Shown here one piece after another: positions 17,332 to 26,201 of a stretch of 64,000 bases of DNA; position 1 is the stretch's first letter; every line of letters begins with the position of its first letter. A program made the position numbers and the translations under genes. The stretch lies in assembly GCF_900104255.1 (NCBI RefSeq), contig NZ_FNKZ01000002.1, positions 868,001 to 932,000 of the forward strand, in the 5' to 3' direction. The stretch comes from Pseudoxanthomonas sp. CF385 (lineage in GTDB: Bacteria; Pseudomonadota; Gammaproteobacteria; Xanthomonadales; Xanthomonadaceae). A model generated the notes under the pieces. It searched no databases and had not been told where the DNA came from. It saw only the letters and a list, made by a program, of their open reading frames with translations.

Positions 17332-19338
17332 ATGGATTCCACCTGGTTAGACTCCCTGCTGGCCTGGATCAGCGCGCATCCCGTGGCCGCGGGTCTGGTG
17401 ATCTTCGCGATCGCCTTCTGCGACGCGGTGATCATCCTGGGCGCCATCGTGCCTGCGCTGCCCTTGCTGTTCGCGGTGGGCGTGCTGATCGGGCTGGGCG
17501 AGATCTCGGGGCCCTACGCCGTCGCGTGCGCCATGCTGGGCGCCCTGATCGGCGATGCGACCAGTTACTGGGTGGGCCACCGCTGGGGCCAGCAGTTGCG
17601 TTCGGTATGGCCGTTCCGCCGCTACCCGCAGTTGCTGGACCGGGGCGAGGTGCTGTTCCGGCGCAATGCGTGGAAGAGCATCTTCGTGGCGCGCTTCGTC
17701 GGCCCGATCCGCCCCTTCGTACCGGCCGTGGCCGGCATTTCGCGGATGCCGCTGCGCCGGTACGGCATCGCGAGCGCTGCGGCGTGTCTCGCGTGGGCGG
17801 TATCCTTCCTGCTGCCGGGCTGGGTGCTCGGCCACGCCTACGATGCCGTTGCGGCCGTCGCAGGCCGGCTGGCGCTGGTGCTGGGCCTGCTGGTCGTCGT
17901 GCTGGCGGTCGCCTGGGCGCTGGTGCTGTACACGTACCGCTGGTTCGCGGCGCACGCCGATGCACTGCTCGCGCGCGCGCTGGCGTGGTCGCATGCCCAT
18001 CCCGTGCTCGGCCGCTACACGGCCGCGGTCTTCGATCCCGGGCGGCGTGAGTCCGTGCCGCTGGCGCTGCTGGCCATCCTGCTGCTGGCCATCGTCTGGG
18101 TGTGGTTTGCGTTCCTGGTGATCGTCATCGGCCACGGGGAGCCGCTGGCCATCGACGTGATGGTCTACGATCTGATGCGCGCGCTGCGCAACCCGCTCGC
18201 CGACTACCCGCTGGCGGCGATCGCGTCGTTCGGCGATGAACAGGTGCTGGCGCCGGCCTCCCTGCTGGTGCTGGCCTACCTGGCGTGGCGCAAGCGCTGG
18301 ATGGCAGCGGGCCACTGGGTGGCGGCGCTGGCGTTCGGCCTGGCATTGACGGCCTGGCTCGGTGCGTCGGTGGACATTCCCAAGCCGCCGTCGGTCAGCA
18401 GCGGGTTCGGCTTTCCCTCGATCGCGGTCACGATGTCGACGATCACGTTCGGCTTCTTCGCGGTGCTGATCGCACGCGAGTTGCCGGGACGCACGCGGGT
18501 ATGGCCTTATCTGGTCTCCGGCATCGTGGTGGCGCTGATCGGCTTCGCCCGTATCTACCTGGGCGCGCATTGGCTCAGCGACGTGATCGGCGGCATGCTG
18601 TTCGGGCTGGTGTGGTTGCTGGTGCTGGGCATCGCCTATCGGCGCCGCATGGTGCGTTCGTTCTGGATCAAGCCGATCGCATGGCTGTTCTACGGGGCGT
18701 TCGTGCTGGCGGGCCTGTGGCACGCGCCGCGCAACGTGGAGCACATGCTGGCGCAGTTCCAGTCGCCGGTGATCGAGCGCACGCTGGCGTTGCAGGACTG
18801 GTGGCAACGCGACTGGCAGACGCTGCCCGCGCGGCGCAACGAGTTCGACGACGAACAACGCTGGCCGCTGGATGTGCAGGTCGCCGGACCGCTGGCGCCG
18901 CTGAAGGCCGCGCTCACCGCCCAAGGCTGGCGTGCGCAGTCGCAGGCCGGGTGGGAGGAAGCCCTGAACCTGCTCGACAGCGACCTGCCCGACCACGAAC
19001 AACCCGTGCTGCCCGCCACGCTCGACACGCGCGCGGAAAGCCTGCTGATGGTGCGCGCTGGCGACCAGCCGGGCGAAGTCTTCGTGCTGCGCCTGTGGCC
19101 GGCGGATACGCGACTTCAACCGGGCAACGTGCCGTTGTGGATCGGCAGCGCGCAGGTGCTGCAGCAGCAGCGCGCGTTCAACCTGGTGCGGCTGTGGCGG
19201 CCCCTGCGCGAAGCGCGTACGGCCCTGGATGCGGTCAGCCAGGTCACCACCGGCCTGGACCACGCCATCGCGCCGCATCCGGAATCCGGCCTGCCGGTCC
19301 TGCGGATCTGCACCACGGACGTAGACGCCGTGCGCTGA
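17332..19338 (+). CDS. DedA-PAP2-LssY_C membrane protein
   Basis: 668 residues, three modules. Residues 1-205: DedA/SNARE-associated domain (ILGAIVPALPLL, then FVARFVGPIRPFVPAVAG, the conserved DedA motif). Residues about 235-445: PAP2 phosphatase with SFGDEQ, KPPSVSSGFGFPSIAVTM (degenerate C2 motif, SGH reads PS-A) and ARIYLGAHWLSDVIGG (C3 motif with the catalytic His). Residues about 480-668: soluble LssY_C domain. About 12-14 membrane helices in all. Such proteins are thought to act on lipid phosphates at the inner membrane. The PAP2 C2 His seems missing, so activity may be reduced. Leaderless start is likely. Confidence 0.87.
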   Translation: MDSTWLDSLLAWISAHPVAAGLVIFAIAFCDAVIILGAIVPALPLLFAVGVLIGLGEISGPYAVACAMLGALIGDATSYWVGHRWGQQLRSVWPFRRYPQLLDRGEVLFRRNAWKSIFVARFVGPIRPFVPAVAGISRMPLRRYGIASAAACLAWAVSFLLPGWVLGHAYDAVAAVAGRLALVLGLLVVVLAVAWALVLYTYRWFAAHADALLARALAWSHAHPVLGRYTAAVFDPGRRESVPLALLAILLLAIVWVWFAFLVIVIGHGEPLAIDVMVYDLMRALRNPLADYPLAAIASFGDEQVLAPASLLVLAYLAWRKRWMAAGHWVAALAFGLALTAWLGASVDIPKPPSVSSGFGFPSIAVTMSTITFGFFAVLIARELPGRTRVWPYLVSGIVVALIGFARIYLGAHWLSDVIGGMLFGLVWLLVLGIAYRRRMVRSFWIKPIAWLFYGAFVLAGLWHAPRNVEHMLAQFQSPVIERTLALQDWWQRDWQTLPARRNEFDDEQRWPLDVQVAGPLAPLKAALTAQGWRAQSQAGWEEALNLLDSDLPDHEQPVLPATLDTRAESLLMVRAGDQPGEVFVLRLWPADTRLQPGNVPLWIGSAQVLQQQRAFNLVRLWRPLREARTALDAVSQVTTGLDHAIAPHPESGLPVLRICTTDVDAVR

Positions 19339-19354
19339 GCGCGGGATCGCGCGA

Positions 19355-19930
19355 TCAGTCGATCCAGTTCAAGAGGTGCTGCAGGCGCGCGTGCGGATCG
19401 TCTTCCTGCAGCACGGTGACGCGCTGCTCCGGCGTGATCGGCAATATCTGCGCCAGCCGCCAGCCGACCCAGGCCGCGTGTTCGAAGATACGCGCCGGCA
19501 GCTTGCTCATGTCGGTGCCGGTCTTTTCCATCATCGTCTGCAACAGCGTGCCCAGCAGCGCGTGCTCGGGGCGCAGGGCCTCGTCATGGTCGGCGGCGAG
19601 CCATTCCACGTCGGCCAGCACCAGGCCGTTGTCGCGCACGCGCGTGCGCTGCACGTGGAAGCGACGGTGGCCGCGCACGCGCAGCGACAGCAGGCCGTCC
19701 GCGCCCATGTCGAAGTCCTCGATCAGCGCTTCGGTGCCATAGGCCGCCGGCGTGGCGGGCGCACCCACCTCGTGGCCTTCCAGGATCAGGCAGACGCCGA
19801 AACCGCTGCTGGCCCGCCCGCAGTCACGCACCAGATCGAGATAGCGACGCTCGAAGACGCGCAGATCCATCGCGGCGCCGGGGAGCAGCACGCTCTGCAG
19901 CGGAAACAACGGGAGGGATTCGGTCGCCAT
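19355..19930 (-). CDS. LON substrate-binding-domain protein
   Basis: 191 residues, equivalent to the N-terminal domain of Lon protease standing alone: LPLFPLQSVLLPGAAMDLRVFE at the start, RYLDLVRDC, VCLILEG, RGHRRFHV and the helical C-terminus (HLLNWID). No AAA+ or protease part follows. Such proteins may recognise or hand over substrates; the function is not established. It begins 9 bp after mpl ends on the same strand, so the two are probably cotranscribed. Confidence 0.88.
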   Translation of the reverse strand: MATESLPLFPLQSVLLPGAAMDLRVFERRYLDLVRDCGRASSGFGVCLILEGHEVGAPATPAAYGTEALIEDFDMGADGLLSLRVRGHRRFHVQRTRVRDNGLVLADVEWLAADHDEALRPEHALLGTLLQTMMEKTGTDMSKLPARIFEHAAWVGWRLAQILPITPEQRVTVLQEDDPHARLQHLLNWID

Positions 19931-19939
19931 GCCGCCCGC

Positions 19940-21313
19940 TCACCCCTGCAGCGACGCCAGGAAGCGTCGCGGCGCGCCATCGAAACCGCCGTTGGACATG
20001 AACACCACGTGGTCGCCTGGATGCACGACCTGCCGTAGCGCGGCGATCAGCGCGTCGGCATCCGGCACGGTGCGCGCGTCGCCCCGGATGGCGGCCACCA
20101 CCTTGGCGGCGTCCCATGCCAGTTCCGGTCGATGCAGGAACACGACCGCATCGGCGATGTCGAGCGACGGCGCCAGTGCCTCGGCATGCGCGCCCGAGCG
20201 CATCGAATTGCTGCGCGGTTCCATCGCCACCACGATGCGCGCCTCGCCGACGCGTGCGCGCAAGCCCTCCAGCGTGGTGTGGATGGCGGTGGGATGGTGG
20301 GCGAAATCGTCGTAGACGGTGACGTTGTCGTGCTGGCCGATCACTTCCAGCCGCCGCTTCACGCTGCGGAAGGCGGCCAGCGACGGCAGCACGTTGGCCA
20401 CGTCCACGCCGACCGCATGGCATGCGGCCAGCGCCGCCAGCCCGTTGAGCACGTTGTGCCGGCCCAGCATGGGCCAGTGCACCTCGCCGATCTCGCTGCC
20501 GTTGTGGCGCACCGCGAAGGCGCTGCCGTCCTCGCGGATCAGGCGCGCGCTCCACTCCAGCGATGCGTCGGACACGCCGTCGTAGAGCCCGAAGCGCTCC
20601 ACCGGCGTCCAGCAGCCCATGGCCAGCACCTCCGCCAGGCGTGCATCCTCGCCGTTGACGATCAGGCGGCCGCGGCGCGGCACCGTGCGGACCAGGTGGT
20701 GGAACTGTCGCTGGATCGCGGCCACGTCCGGGAAGATGTCGGCGTGGTCGTACTCCAGGTTGTTGAGGATGGCGACCAGCGGGCGGTAGTGGACGAACTT
20801 GCTGCGCTTGTCGAAGAAGGCGGTGTCGTACTCGTCCGCTTCGACCACGAACTCGCGACCGCCGCCGATGCGCGCGGATACACCGAAGTCCTCGGCCACG
20901 CCGCCGATCAGGAAGCCCGGCGAGCGGCCCGCCGCTTCCAGCAGGTAGGTCAGGATGGTGGTGGTGGTGGTCTTGCCGTGGGTGCCGGCGACGGCCAGCG
21001 TGTCGCGGCCGGGCAGCACACGCTCGGACAGCCACTGCGCACCGGAGATGTAGCGGCGACCCTGGTCGAGCACGGCTTCCACCGCCGCATTGCCGCGCGA
21101 GAGCGCGTTGCCGATGACGATCTCGTCGCAGTCGGGCGCGATGTTCTGCGGCAGGTAGCCCTGCGCCAGCGTGATGCCCAGCGTCTCCAGCTGAGTGGAC
21201 ATGGGCGGGTAGATGGCCTGGTCGCTGCCTTCGACGGTGTGGCCGAGTTCGCGGGCCAGGGCGGCCACGCCGCCCATGAAAGTGCCGGCGATGCCGAGGA
21301 TGTGGATCTTCAA
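19940..21313 (-). CDS. mpl: UDP-N-acetylmuramate:L-Ala-gamma-D-Glu-meso-DAP ligase
   Basis: 457 residues, full Mpl length. Recycles murein tripeptide by joining it to UDP-MurNAc. Seen: MKIHILGIAGTFMGGVA at the N-terminus (Mpl-type, not MurC-type), ATP loop GTHGKTTTTTIL (about 110-120), EADEYDTAFFDKRSKF, NLEYDHADIF, and C-terminal DFAHHPTAI and VAMEPRSNSMR. Cytosolic, part of peptidoglycan recycling. Starts at 21313; only short spacer to the LON-domain gene downstream. Confidence 0.96.
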   Translation of the reverse strand: MKIHILGIAGTFMGGVAALARELGHTVEGSDQAIYPPMSTQLETLGITLAQGYLPQNIAPDCDEIVIGNALSRGNAAVEAVLDQGRRYISGAQWLSERVLPGRDTLAVAGTHGKTTTTTILTYLLEAAGRSPGFLIGGVAEDFGVSARIGGGREFVVEADEYDTAFFDKRSKFVHYRPLVAILNNLEYDHADIFPDVAAIQRQFHHLVRTVPRRGRLIVNGEDARLAEVLAMGCWTPVERFGLYDGVSDASLEWSARLIREDGSAFAVRHNGSEIGEVHWPMLGRHNVLNGLAALAACHAVGVDVANVLPSLAAFRSVKRRLEVIGQHDNVTVYDDFAHHPTAIHTTLEGLRARVGEARIVVAMEPRSNSMRSGAHAEALAPSLDIADAVVFLHRPELAWDAAKVVAAIRGDARTVPDADALIAALRQVVHPGDHVVFMSNGGFDGAPRRFLASLQG

Positions 21314-21398
21314 GACTGCGCTTCCGGAATGACTGCGCAGACTTTAGCCGAGCGCGCGCGCTTCGGCATCCGGCCGCGGGCCATGGCGTGACGGCGGT

Positions 21399-23108
21399 TC
21401 AGCGGAAAAAGCGCAGCGTCTCCAGGTCGAAGGTGCCCGACTCGGCCTTCACCACCAGCGTATTGCGGCCCGGAGCCAGCGCCAGCGCGCGGAAGCCGCT
21501 GGTACGGCCAACGGCCTTCACCGGCATGCCATTGAGTACCAGCGACACCTGGCCGTCGCCGCGCCCGTCCAGGGCAAGCCGGTACGTCCCGCCCGCCGGC
21601 GCCTCGAAGGTGTACTTCAGCCATTCGCCCGACTGCAGCCCGGCGACATGCAACGTTCCGTCCGGGTCCTTGCCCAGGTCGACGCCGTCGTTGCGATACG
21701 TCATGGCGGGATTCCATACCACGCGCTCGCCGCCGTCGGAGATGTGGTGGTTGGCCGGCGTGAGGTCGTGGTAGGCCACGCCGTCGCGGCCCATGTCGAA
21801 GTCGACCGCGGCGATCGTGCCGCCCGCCGCGCCGATCACGTGCGCCTTGAACGGTACCGTCTGGTCCGAGTGCGGCGCGCGGAACAGCGCATCGATCACG
21901 TCGGGATGCTGCACGTTGTTCGCGTAGCGCACGTCCTCGGTGGCGAAGCGCATCAGCGCGGCTTCGGCGTCTTCCGCCGACGGCTTCGGGCCCACGCCCT
22001 TCCAGTACGCCAAGACCTGCCGATAGCCCTCGTTGGGGATGATCTGCAGCGGATTGTTGTAGCGGATCTTCTTCAGCGGCCACCACGCCCAGCCGATCCC
22101 CTCGCCTTCCACCAGCGCCACGGTACGGGCGAACCAGTCGTTGGAGTTCTCACCGGTTTCGCCCAGCCACAGCGGCATCCGGTGCTTGTCCCGCAATGCC
22201 AGCATGTCGGCGATGCTGTCGCGCGTGGTGACGTTCCAGTACTTGTGGAAGCTGATCACCAGGTTGTCATCCCAAGGCCCGTCGTCGAGCACGCCGCGGT
22301 AGTTGTTGCCCCAGCAGTTGCCCTCGATGACGATGATATGGCGCCTGTCGACCTCGCGGATCGCACGCGTGGTGCGGACCAGCAGCTCCTTCAGCGGCGC
22401 GTTGCCCTCTTCCTTGCAGCCGTTGCTGTCGGCCTTGTCGGCGAAGCCCCAGTTCGGTTCGTTGATGATGTCGTACGCGGCGATGTACGGCTCGTCCTTG
22501 TAGCGCTGCGCCAGTTTCTTCCACAGCGCCACCATCTTGTCCTGGTGGCGCGGGTCGTCCCACAGCGATGGCGTGGCAGGATCACGGTCGGCGATGTTGT
22601 TGTCGTTGCCCTGCCCGCCCGGTGCGGCGTGCAGGTCGAGGATGAGGTACAGGTCGTTAGCCTTCGCCCAGGCCAGCAGCGCGTCGGTGCGGCGGAAGCC
22701 CTCTTCGCGCCACGTCTGCCGGCCCGGCACGCGCTCTTCTTCAACCGGCGCGGTGTACAGCGCGTAGTGCATCGGCAGGCGCACGGAGTTGAAGCCCCAT
22801 CGGCCCATCGCATCGATGTCCGCCTTGGTCGTGTGGTTGTCGCGCCAGGCCTGGTAGAACGCATCGGCTTTCTGCGGGCCGATCAACTCGGCGATGCGCG
22901 CATGGATGCTGCGCTGCGTGCCCACGCCGTCGATGTCCAGCATGTAGCCTTCCTGCAGCATCCAGCCGCCCAATCCCATCCCGCGCAGGATCACCGGCCT
23001 GCCGGCTTCATCGACGATCTGCGTGCCCTGCGTGCGGAGGAAATCCTTGGCCTGCGCCGCGGACGAGGCGGCCAGGCAGGCGAGCAGCAGGCAGGCAAGG
23101 CGCTTCAT
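21399..23108 (-). CDS. Secreted GH5 glycosidase with C-terminal CBM6-like domain
   Basis: 569 residues. Signal peptide 1-20 (LACLLLACLAASSAAQA). GH5 barrel about 25-380: GMGLGGWMLQEGY, the conserved Arg in FNSVRLPMHY, acid/base Glu in YDIINEPNWGF and nucleophile Glu in LWLGETGENS. Residues about 425-569 look like a CBM6/35-type beta-sandwich (DFDMGRDGVAYHD, VDLGKDP, SGEWLKYTFEAPAGGTYRL, LALAPGRNTLVVKAESG). It probably cleaves a beta-glucan, mannan or cellulose outside the cell; substrate not certain. Start MKRLACLL at 23108 is fixed by the signal peptide. Part of the plant-polymer lifestyle of the family. Confidence 0.9.
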   Translation of the reverse strand: MKRLACLLLACLAASSAAQAKDFLRTQGTQIVDEAGRPVILRGMGLGGWMLQEGYMLDIDGVGTQRSIHARIAELIGPQKADAFYQAWRDNHTTKADIDAMGRWGFNSVRLPMHYALYTAPVEEERVPGRQTWREEGFRRTDALLAWAKANDLYLILDLHAAPGGQGNDNNIADRDPATPSLWDDPRHQDKMVALWKKLAQRYKDEPYIAAYDIINEPNWGFADKADSNGCKEEGNAPLKELLVRTTRAIREVDRRHIIVIEGNCWGNNYRGVLDDGPWDDNLVISFHKYWNVTTRDSIADMLALRDKHRMPLWLGETGENSNDWFARTVALVEGEGIGWAWWPLKKIRYNNPLQIIPNEGYRQVLAYWKGVGPKPSAEDAEAALMRFATEDVRYANNVQHPDVIDALFRAPHSDQTVPFKAHVIGAAGGTIAAVDFDMGRDGVAYHDLTPANHHISDGGERVVWNPAMTYRNDGVDLGKDPDGTLHVAGLQSGEWLKYTFEAPAGGTYRLALDGRGDGQVSLVLNGMPVKAVGRTSGFRALALAPGRNTLVVKAESGTFDLETLRFFR

Positions 23109-23191
23109 CGACGACTCCGGACCTCGGGAGCGCGACCATAACAGCCCGCCTTGGGCCTCGTGCGGTCGATCATCACAGCCCGGAAAGCAGA

Positions 23192-23211
23192 AGCCCCGCA
23201 CGGGCGGGGCT
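23192..23211 (-). terminator. Hairpin downstream of adk
   Basis: Stem AGCCCCGC / GCGGGGCT with loop ACGG. On the minus strand it lies 32 nt past the adk stop and is followed by a T-rich stretch (TTCTGCTTTCC), not a clean T-run, so it is a moderate intrinsic terminator. Confidence 0.55.
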
Positions 23212-23242
23212 CCAGGAGGTCACGCGGGGTGCGGAAGGGACG

Positions 23243-23821
23243 TCAGCCCACTTCCTTCGCCGGCGCCAAGGCCTCGGTGATGCGGGTGAACACCTCGTCC
23301 AGCGAGCCGACGCCGTCGACGACGGTCAGTTCGCCCTGCTGGCGGTAGAAATCGATGACGGGCGCGGTCTGGTCGGTGTAGACCTGCAGGCGCTTGCGCA
23401 CCGACTCCGGATTGTCGTCCGCGCGGCCTTCGGCCTTGGCGCGGCCGGCGATGCGCTCGACCAGCAGTTCGGTGGGCACTTCCAGCTGCACGGCGAAATC
23501 GAACTTCTGCCCCAGCTTGGCCAGCAGCTGGCCCAGCGCAGCGGCCTGCACGAGGTTGCGCGGATAGCCGTCCAGGATGAAGCCGGCACGGGTGTCGTCA
23601 CGGGAGAAACGGTCTTCCAGCATGCCGAGCAGGATGTCGTCGCTGACCAGCTCGCCGCGCGCCATGACTTCCTTGGCCTGCAGGCCCAGCGGGCTGCCGG
23701 CGGCGACTTCGGCGCGCAGCAGGTCGCCGGTGGAGATGTGCGGTACCTGCAGGTAGTCCTTCAGGCGCGCTGCCTGAGTGCCCTTGCCCGACCCGGGTGG
23801 GCCCAGTAGAACCAATCGCAT
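23243..23821 (-). CDS. adk: Adenylate kinase (short LID form)
   Basis: 192 residues. P-loop GPPGSGKGTQA at residues 7-17, NMP-binding HISTGDLLRAEV, FILDGYPRN and LVERIAGRAKAEGRADDNPESVRKRL. The LID region is short, as in eukaryotic AK1 and xanthomonad enzymes; typical bacterial long forms are about 214 aa. Interconverts AMP and ATP with 2 ADP. It is divergent from the PPi-dependent phosphofructokinase gene and has a hairpin past its stop. Confidence 0.96.
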   Translation of the reverse strand: MRLVLLGPPGSGKGTQAARLKDYLQVPHISTGDLLRAEVAAGSPLGLQAKEVMARGELVSDDILLGMLEDRFSRDDTRAGFILDGYPRNLVQAAALGQLLAKLGQKFDFAVQLEVPTELLVERIAGRAKAEGRADDNPESVRKRLQVYTDQTAPVIDFYRQQGELTVVDGVGSLDEVFTRITEALAPAKEVG

Positions 23822-23942
23822 GCTGTAACTCCCGAAACTGGAATCCTGCGGGCGGTGGACCGCGCCGGGCGCCGGGCGCCGCGCTGCACCGCGTCATCTG
23901 TGTGAAGCTTACCGCATCCCCGCACCCCGGAACGAACCCCAC

Positions 23943-25199
23943 ATGGCGTCTGGCACCCTACTTTATGCGCAGTCCGGCGGTGTCACCGCCGTCATCAACG
24001 CCTCTGCGTCGGCGGTCATCACCGAAGCGCGGGCCCGGAAAATCAAGGTCTTGGCGGCGCGCAACGGCATCCTGGGCGCCCTGCGCGAGGAGCTGATCGA
24101 CACCAGCAAGGAGTCGGCCGCGGCCATCCGCGCCCTGGCCCACACGCCGGGCGGCGCCTTCGGCAGCTGCCGCGTCAAACTGAAGTCGCTGGAGGCCGAC
24201 CGGGCCAAGTACGAGCGCCTGCTGGCGGTGCTGAAGGCGCACGATGTGCGCTACTTCCTCTACAACGGCGGCAACGATTCCGCGGACACCGCATGGAAGG
24301 TGTCGCAGCTGGCGCAGGCCTTCGACTACCCGCTGACCTGCATCGGCGTGCCGAAGACCGTCGACAACGACCTGGCCGTCACCGACACCTGCCCCGGCTT
24401 CGGTTCCGCCGCCAAGTACACGGCCGTCTCCGTGCGCGAGGCCGCGCTGGACGTCGCCGCGATGGCGGAAACCTCGACCAAGGTCTTCGTCTACGAAGCC
24501 ATGGGCCGGCATGCCGGCTGGCTGGCCGCCGCGGCCGGGCTGGCCGGGCAGTCGCCGGATGAAGCGCCGCACATCATCCTGTTCCCCGAGCGCGCCTACG
24601 ACGAGACGCAGTTCCTCGCGCAGGTGAAGAAGGTTGTCGACCGCGTGGGCTGGTGCGTGGTGGTGGCCAGCGAAGGCATCCAGCATGCCGACGGCCGCTT
24701 CGTCGCCGATGCCGGCGGCGGCAAGGATTCGTTCGGCCACACCCAGCTGGGCGGCGTCGCGTCCTACCTGGCCGGCCGGGTGAAGGACCAGCTGGGCCTG
24801 AAGGTGCACTGGACCCTGCCCGACTACCTCCAGCGCTCGGCGCGCCACATCGCCTCGAAGACCGACTGGGAACAGGCGCAGGCCGTCGGCAAGGCCGCCG
24901 TGCAGTTCGCGCTGAAGGGACAGAACGCGGTCATGCCGGTGATCGTGCGCACCTCCGACGCGCCGTTCCGATGGAAGATCGAGGCCGCGCCGCTGTCGAA
25001 GGTGGCGAACCACGAGAAGAAGTTTCCGCCGAACTTCATCCGCAAGGACGGTTACGGCATCACCGACAAGGCGCGCGCGTACCTGCAGCCCTTGATCCGT
25101 GGCGAGGCCTACCCGCCTTACGGCACCGACGGCCTGCCGAAGTATGTCGCGCTGAAGAACGTCGCGGTGAAGAAGAAGCTGCCCGCCTGGGAGGGCTGA
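23943..25199 (+). CDS. pfp: Pyrophosphate-dependent 6-phosphofructokinase
   Basis: 418 residues, the long PFK group. Phosphorylates fructose 6-phosphate with PPi, reversibly. PPi use is indicated by the two switch positions: Asp in NGGNDSADTAWK (ATP enzymes have Gly) and Lys in GVPKTVDNDL (ATP enzymes have Gly). Also TCPGFGSAAKY, YEAMGRHAGWLA and SEGIQ. Xanthomonads lack the classic ATP-PFK in most cases, so this is probably the glycolytic/gluconeogenic enzyme. The proton-pumping pyrophosphatase lies about 1.8 kb downstream on the same strand, linking PPi production and use. The start at 23943 is set by GTLLYAQSGG. Confidence 0.95.
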   Translation: MASGTLLYAQSGGVTAVINASASAVITEARARKIKVLAARNGILGALREELIDTSKESAAAIRALAHTPGGAFGSCRVKLKSLEADRAKYERLLAVLKAHDVRYFLYNGGNDSADTAWKVSQLAQAFDYPLTCIGVPKTVDNDLAVTDTCPGFGSAAKYTAVSVREAALDVAAMAETSTKVFVYEAMGRHAGWLAAAAGLAGQSPDEAPHIILFPERAYDETQFLAQVKKVVDRVGWCVVVASEGIQHADGRFVADAGGGKDSFGHTQLGGVASYLAGRVKDQLGLKVHWTLPDYLQRSARHIASKTDWEQAQAVGKAAVQFALKGQNAVMPVIVRTSDAPFRWKIEAAPLSKVANHEKKFPPNFIRKDGYGITDKARAYLQPLIRGEAYPPYGTDGLPKYVALKNVAVKKKLPAWEG

Positions 25200-25206
25200 G
25201 CGCGCG

Positions 25207-25599
25207 ATGCCGATCCGCATCGTTCGCCTCGGCAGCCCGCGCGCGGAAGACGAAGGCCTGCGCATCGGCACGGTGCGCCGGCCGCCGCGCGGCGTGCCGA
25301 AATCCGAGTTCGCCTCGCAGGACTGGTACGACGTCTGGTATCCCGCCCTCGCGCCGAGCACCGAGCTGGTGAAGGAAGCGCAGGGCGCCGCCTCGCCCAA
25401 GGCGTGGGCGGCCTTCGTGAAGAAGTACCGTGCCGAAATGGCCGCGCCCGACACCGCCCGCACGCTGGACCTGCTGGCCGCGTTGTCGCACGGCAGCGAT
25501 TTCTCGGTGGGCTGCTATTGCGAAGACGAGGCGCACTGCCACCGCTCGGTGCTGCGCGCCCTGCTGGACGAACGGGGCGCGGTACTTCGGGCAGGGTGA
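25207..25599 (+). CDS. DUF488 family protein
   Basis: 130 residues of the DUF488 type: RIVRLGSPRAEDEGLRIGTVRR at the N-terminus, DVWYPALAP, an internal helix and the C-terminal cysteine-histidine cluster VGCYCEDEAHCHRSVL, which could bind metal. Function is unknown. It starts 7 bp after pfp ends and is probably cotranscribed with it, but nothing ties it to phosphofructokinase biochemically. Confidence 0.85.
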   Translation: MPIRIVRLGSPRAEDEGLRIGTVRRPPRGVPKSEFASQDWYDVWYPALAPSTELVKEAQGAASPKAWAAFVKKYRAEMAAPDTARTLDLLAALSHGSDFSVGCYCEDEAHCHRSVLRALLDERGAVLRAG

Positions 25600-25632
25600 C
25601 TTCAGGCACCGGTCCGCCGGCAGCGCCGGTGC

Positions 25633-25638
25633 TAGCGT
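25633..25638 (+). promoter_or_regulatory. TAGCGT -10-like hexamer
   Basis: CTAGCGT with the C at 25632; predicted start near 25645, 25 nt before the small membrane protein ATG. Member of the CTAGNNT set described in the findings. Confidence 0.35.
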
Positions 25639-25669
25639 GGCCTCGTCGCCTCGCCCCCGGGATTCCGCC

Positions 25670-25801
25670 ATGTTCCGCAAAGTGCTCGTCGGACTGCTTG
25701 CCGTTGCCATCGGCCTCGCCATCGCGGGCGCCGGTTATCGTTTCGGGCAATACCTCGCGCAGAAGGACGATACGGCTTCGCCTGCGCGCGCCACGTCCTG
25801 A
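25670..25801 (+). CDS. Small single-span membrane protein, 43 aa
   Basis: Too short for usual gene callers but well shaped: MFRKVLVGLLAVAIGLAIAG forms a basic start plus one membrane helix (about 5-22), then GYRFGQYLAQKDD and a short polar tail. It could be a membrane anchor or an uncleaved signal. The upstream CTAGCGT hexamer (25632-25638) suggests its own promoter. No homologue recognised. The gene lies between the DUF488 and NTF2-like genes on the same strand. Confidence 0.55.
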   Translation: MFRKVLVGLLAVAIGLAIAGAGYRFGQYLAQKDDTASPARATS

Positions 25802-25820
25802 TCGACGTCGTCCATCGCGC

Positions 25821-25826
25821 TAGCAT
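25821..25826 (+). promoter_or_regulatory. TAGCAT -10-like hexamer, leaderless spacing
   Basis: CTAGCAT with the hexamer ending exactly 6 nt before the ATG at 25833; predicted leaderless start for the NTF2-like gene. Confidence 0.45.
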
Positions 25827-25832
25827 GTCGCG

Positions 25833-26201
25833 ATGGACGACCTGCTCGCCGAACTGACGGCCCTCGAAACCGAACTCCACCACCCGGGCGTGACCTGCAC
25901 GCGCGCACGGCTGGAGCGCCTGCTGCATCCGGATTTCCACGAGATCGGCCGCTCGGGCAAGCGCTATACGCGACAGACAGTCATCGATTTCCTCGCCGAT
26001 CGCCCTTCACCGCCGAACGTCATCGCCTACGACCATCGCGTCGAGCGGATGGCAGACGGTGTCGCGTTGCTGCATTTCGCTTCGCATGAAGTCGGCGCCG
26101 ACGGCATGCGCTGCCACGCCGCCCTGCGCGTGTCGGTGTGGCGGCGCACCGCGCTCGGCTGGCAGCTGCATTACCACCAGGGCACGCAGGCGGCGCCCTA
26201 G
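25833..26201 (+). CDS. NTF2-like (DUF4440-type) protein
   Basis: 122 residues with the SnoaL/DUF4440 layout: two N-terminal helices (LLAELTALETELHHPG), the strand start RLLHPDFHEIGRSGKRYTR, VIDFLADR, and beta strands to LGWQLHYHQGTQ. Small alpha+beta cone proteins of this fold bind diverse ligands; no catalytic set is recognised. Its -10 hexamer is exactly 6 nt upstream of the ATG, so a leaderless mRNA is likely. The stop overlaps the 3' end of the gene on the other strand by 4 bp. Confidence 0.8.
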   Translation: MDDLLAELTALETELHHPGVTCTRARLERLLHPDFHEIGRSGKRYTRQTVIDFLADRPSPPNVIAYDHRVERMADGVALLHFASHEVGADGMRCHAALRVSVWRRTALGWQLHYHQGTQAAP

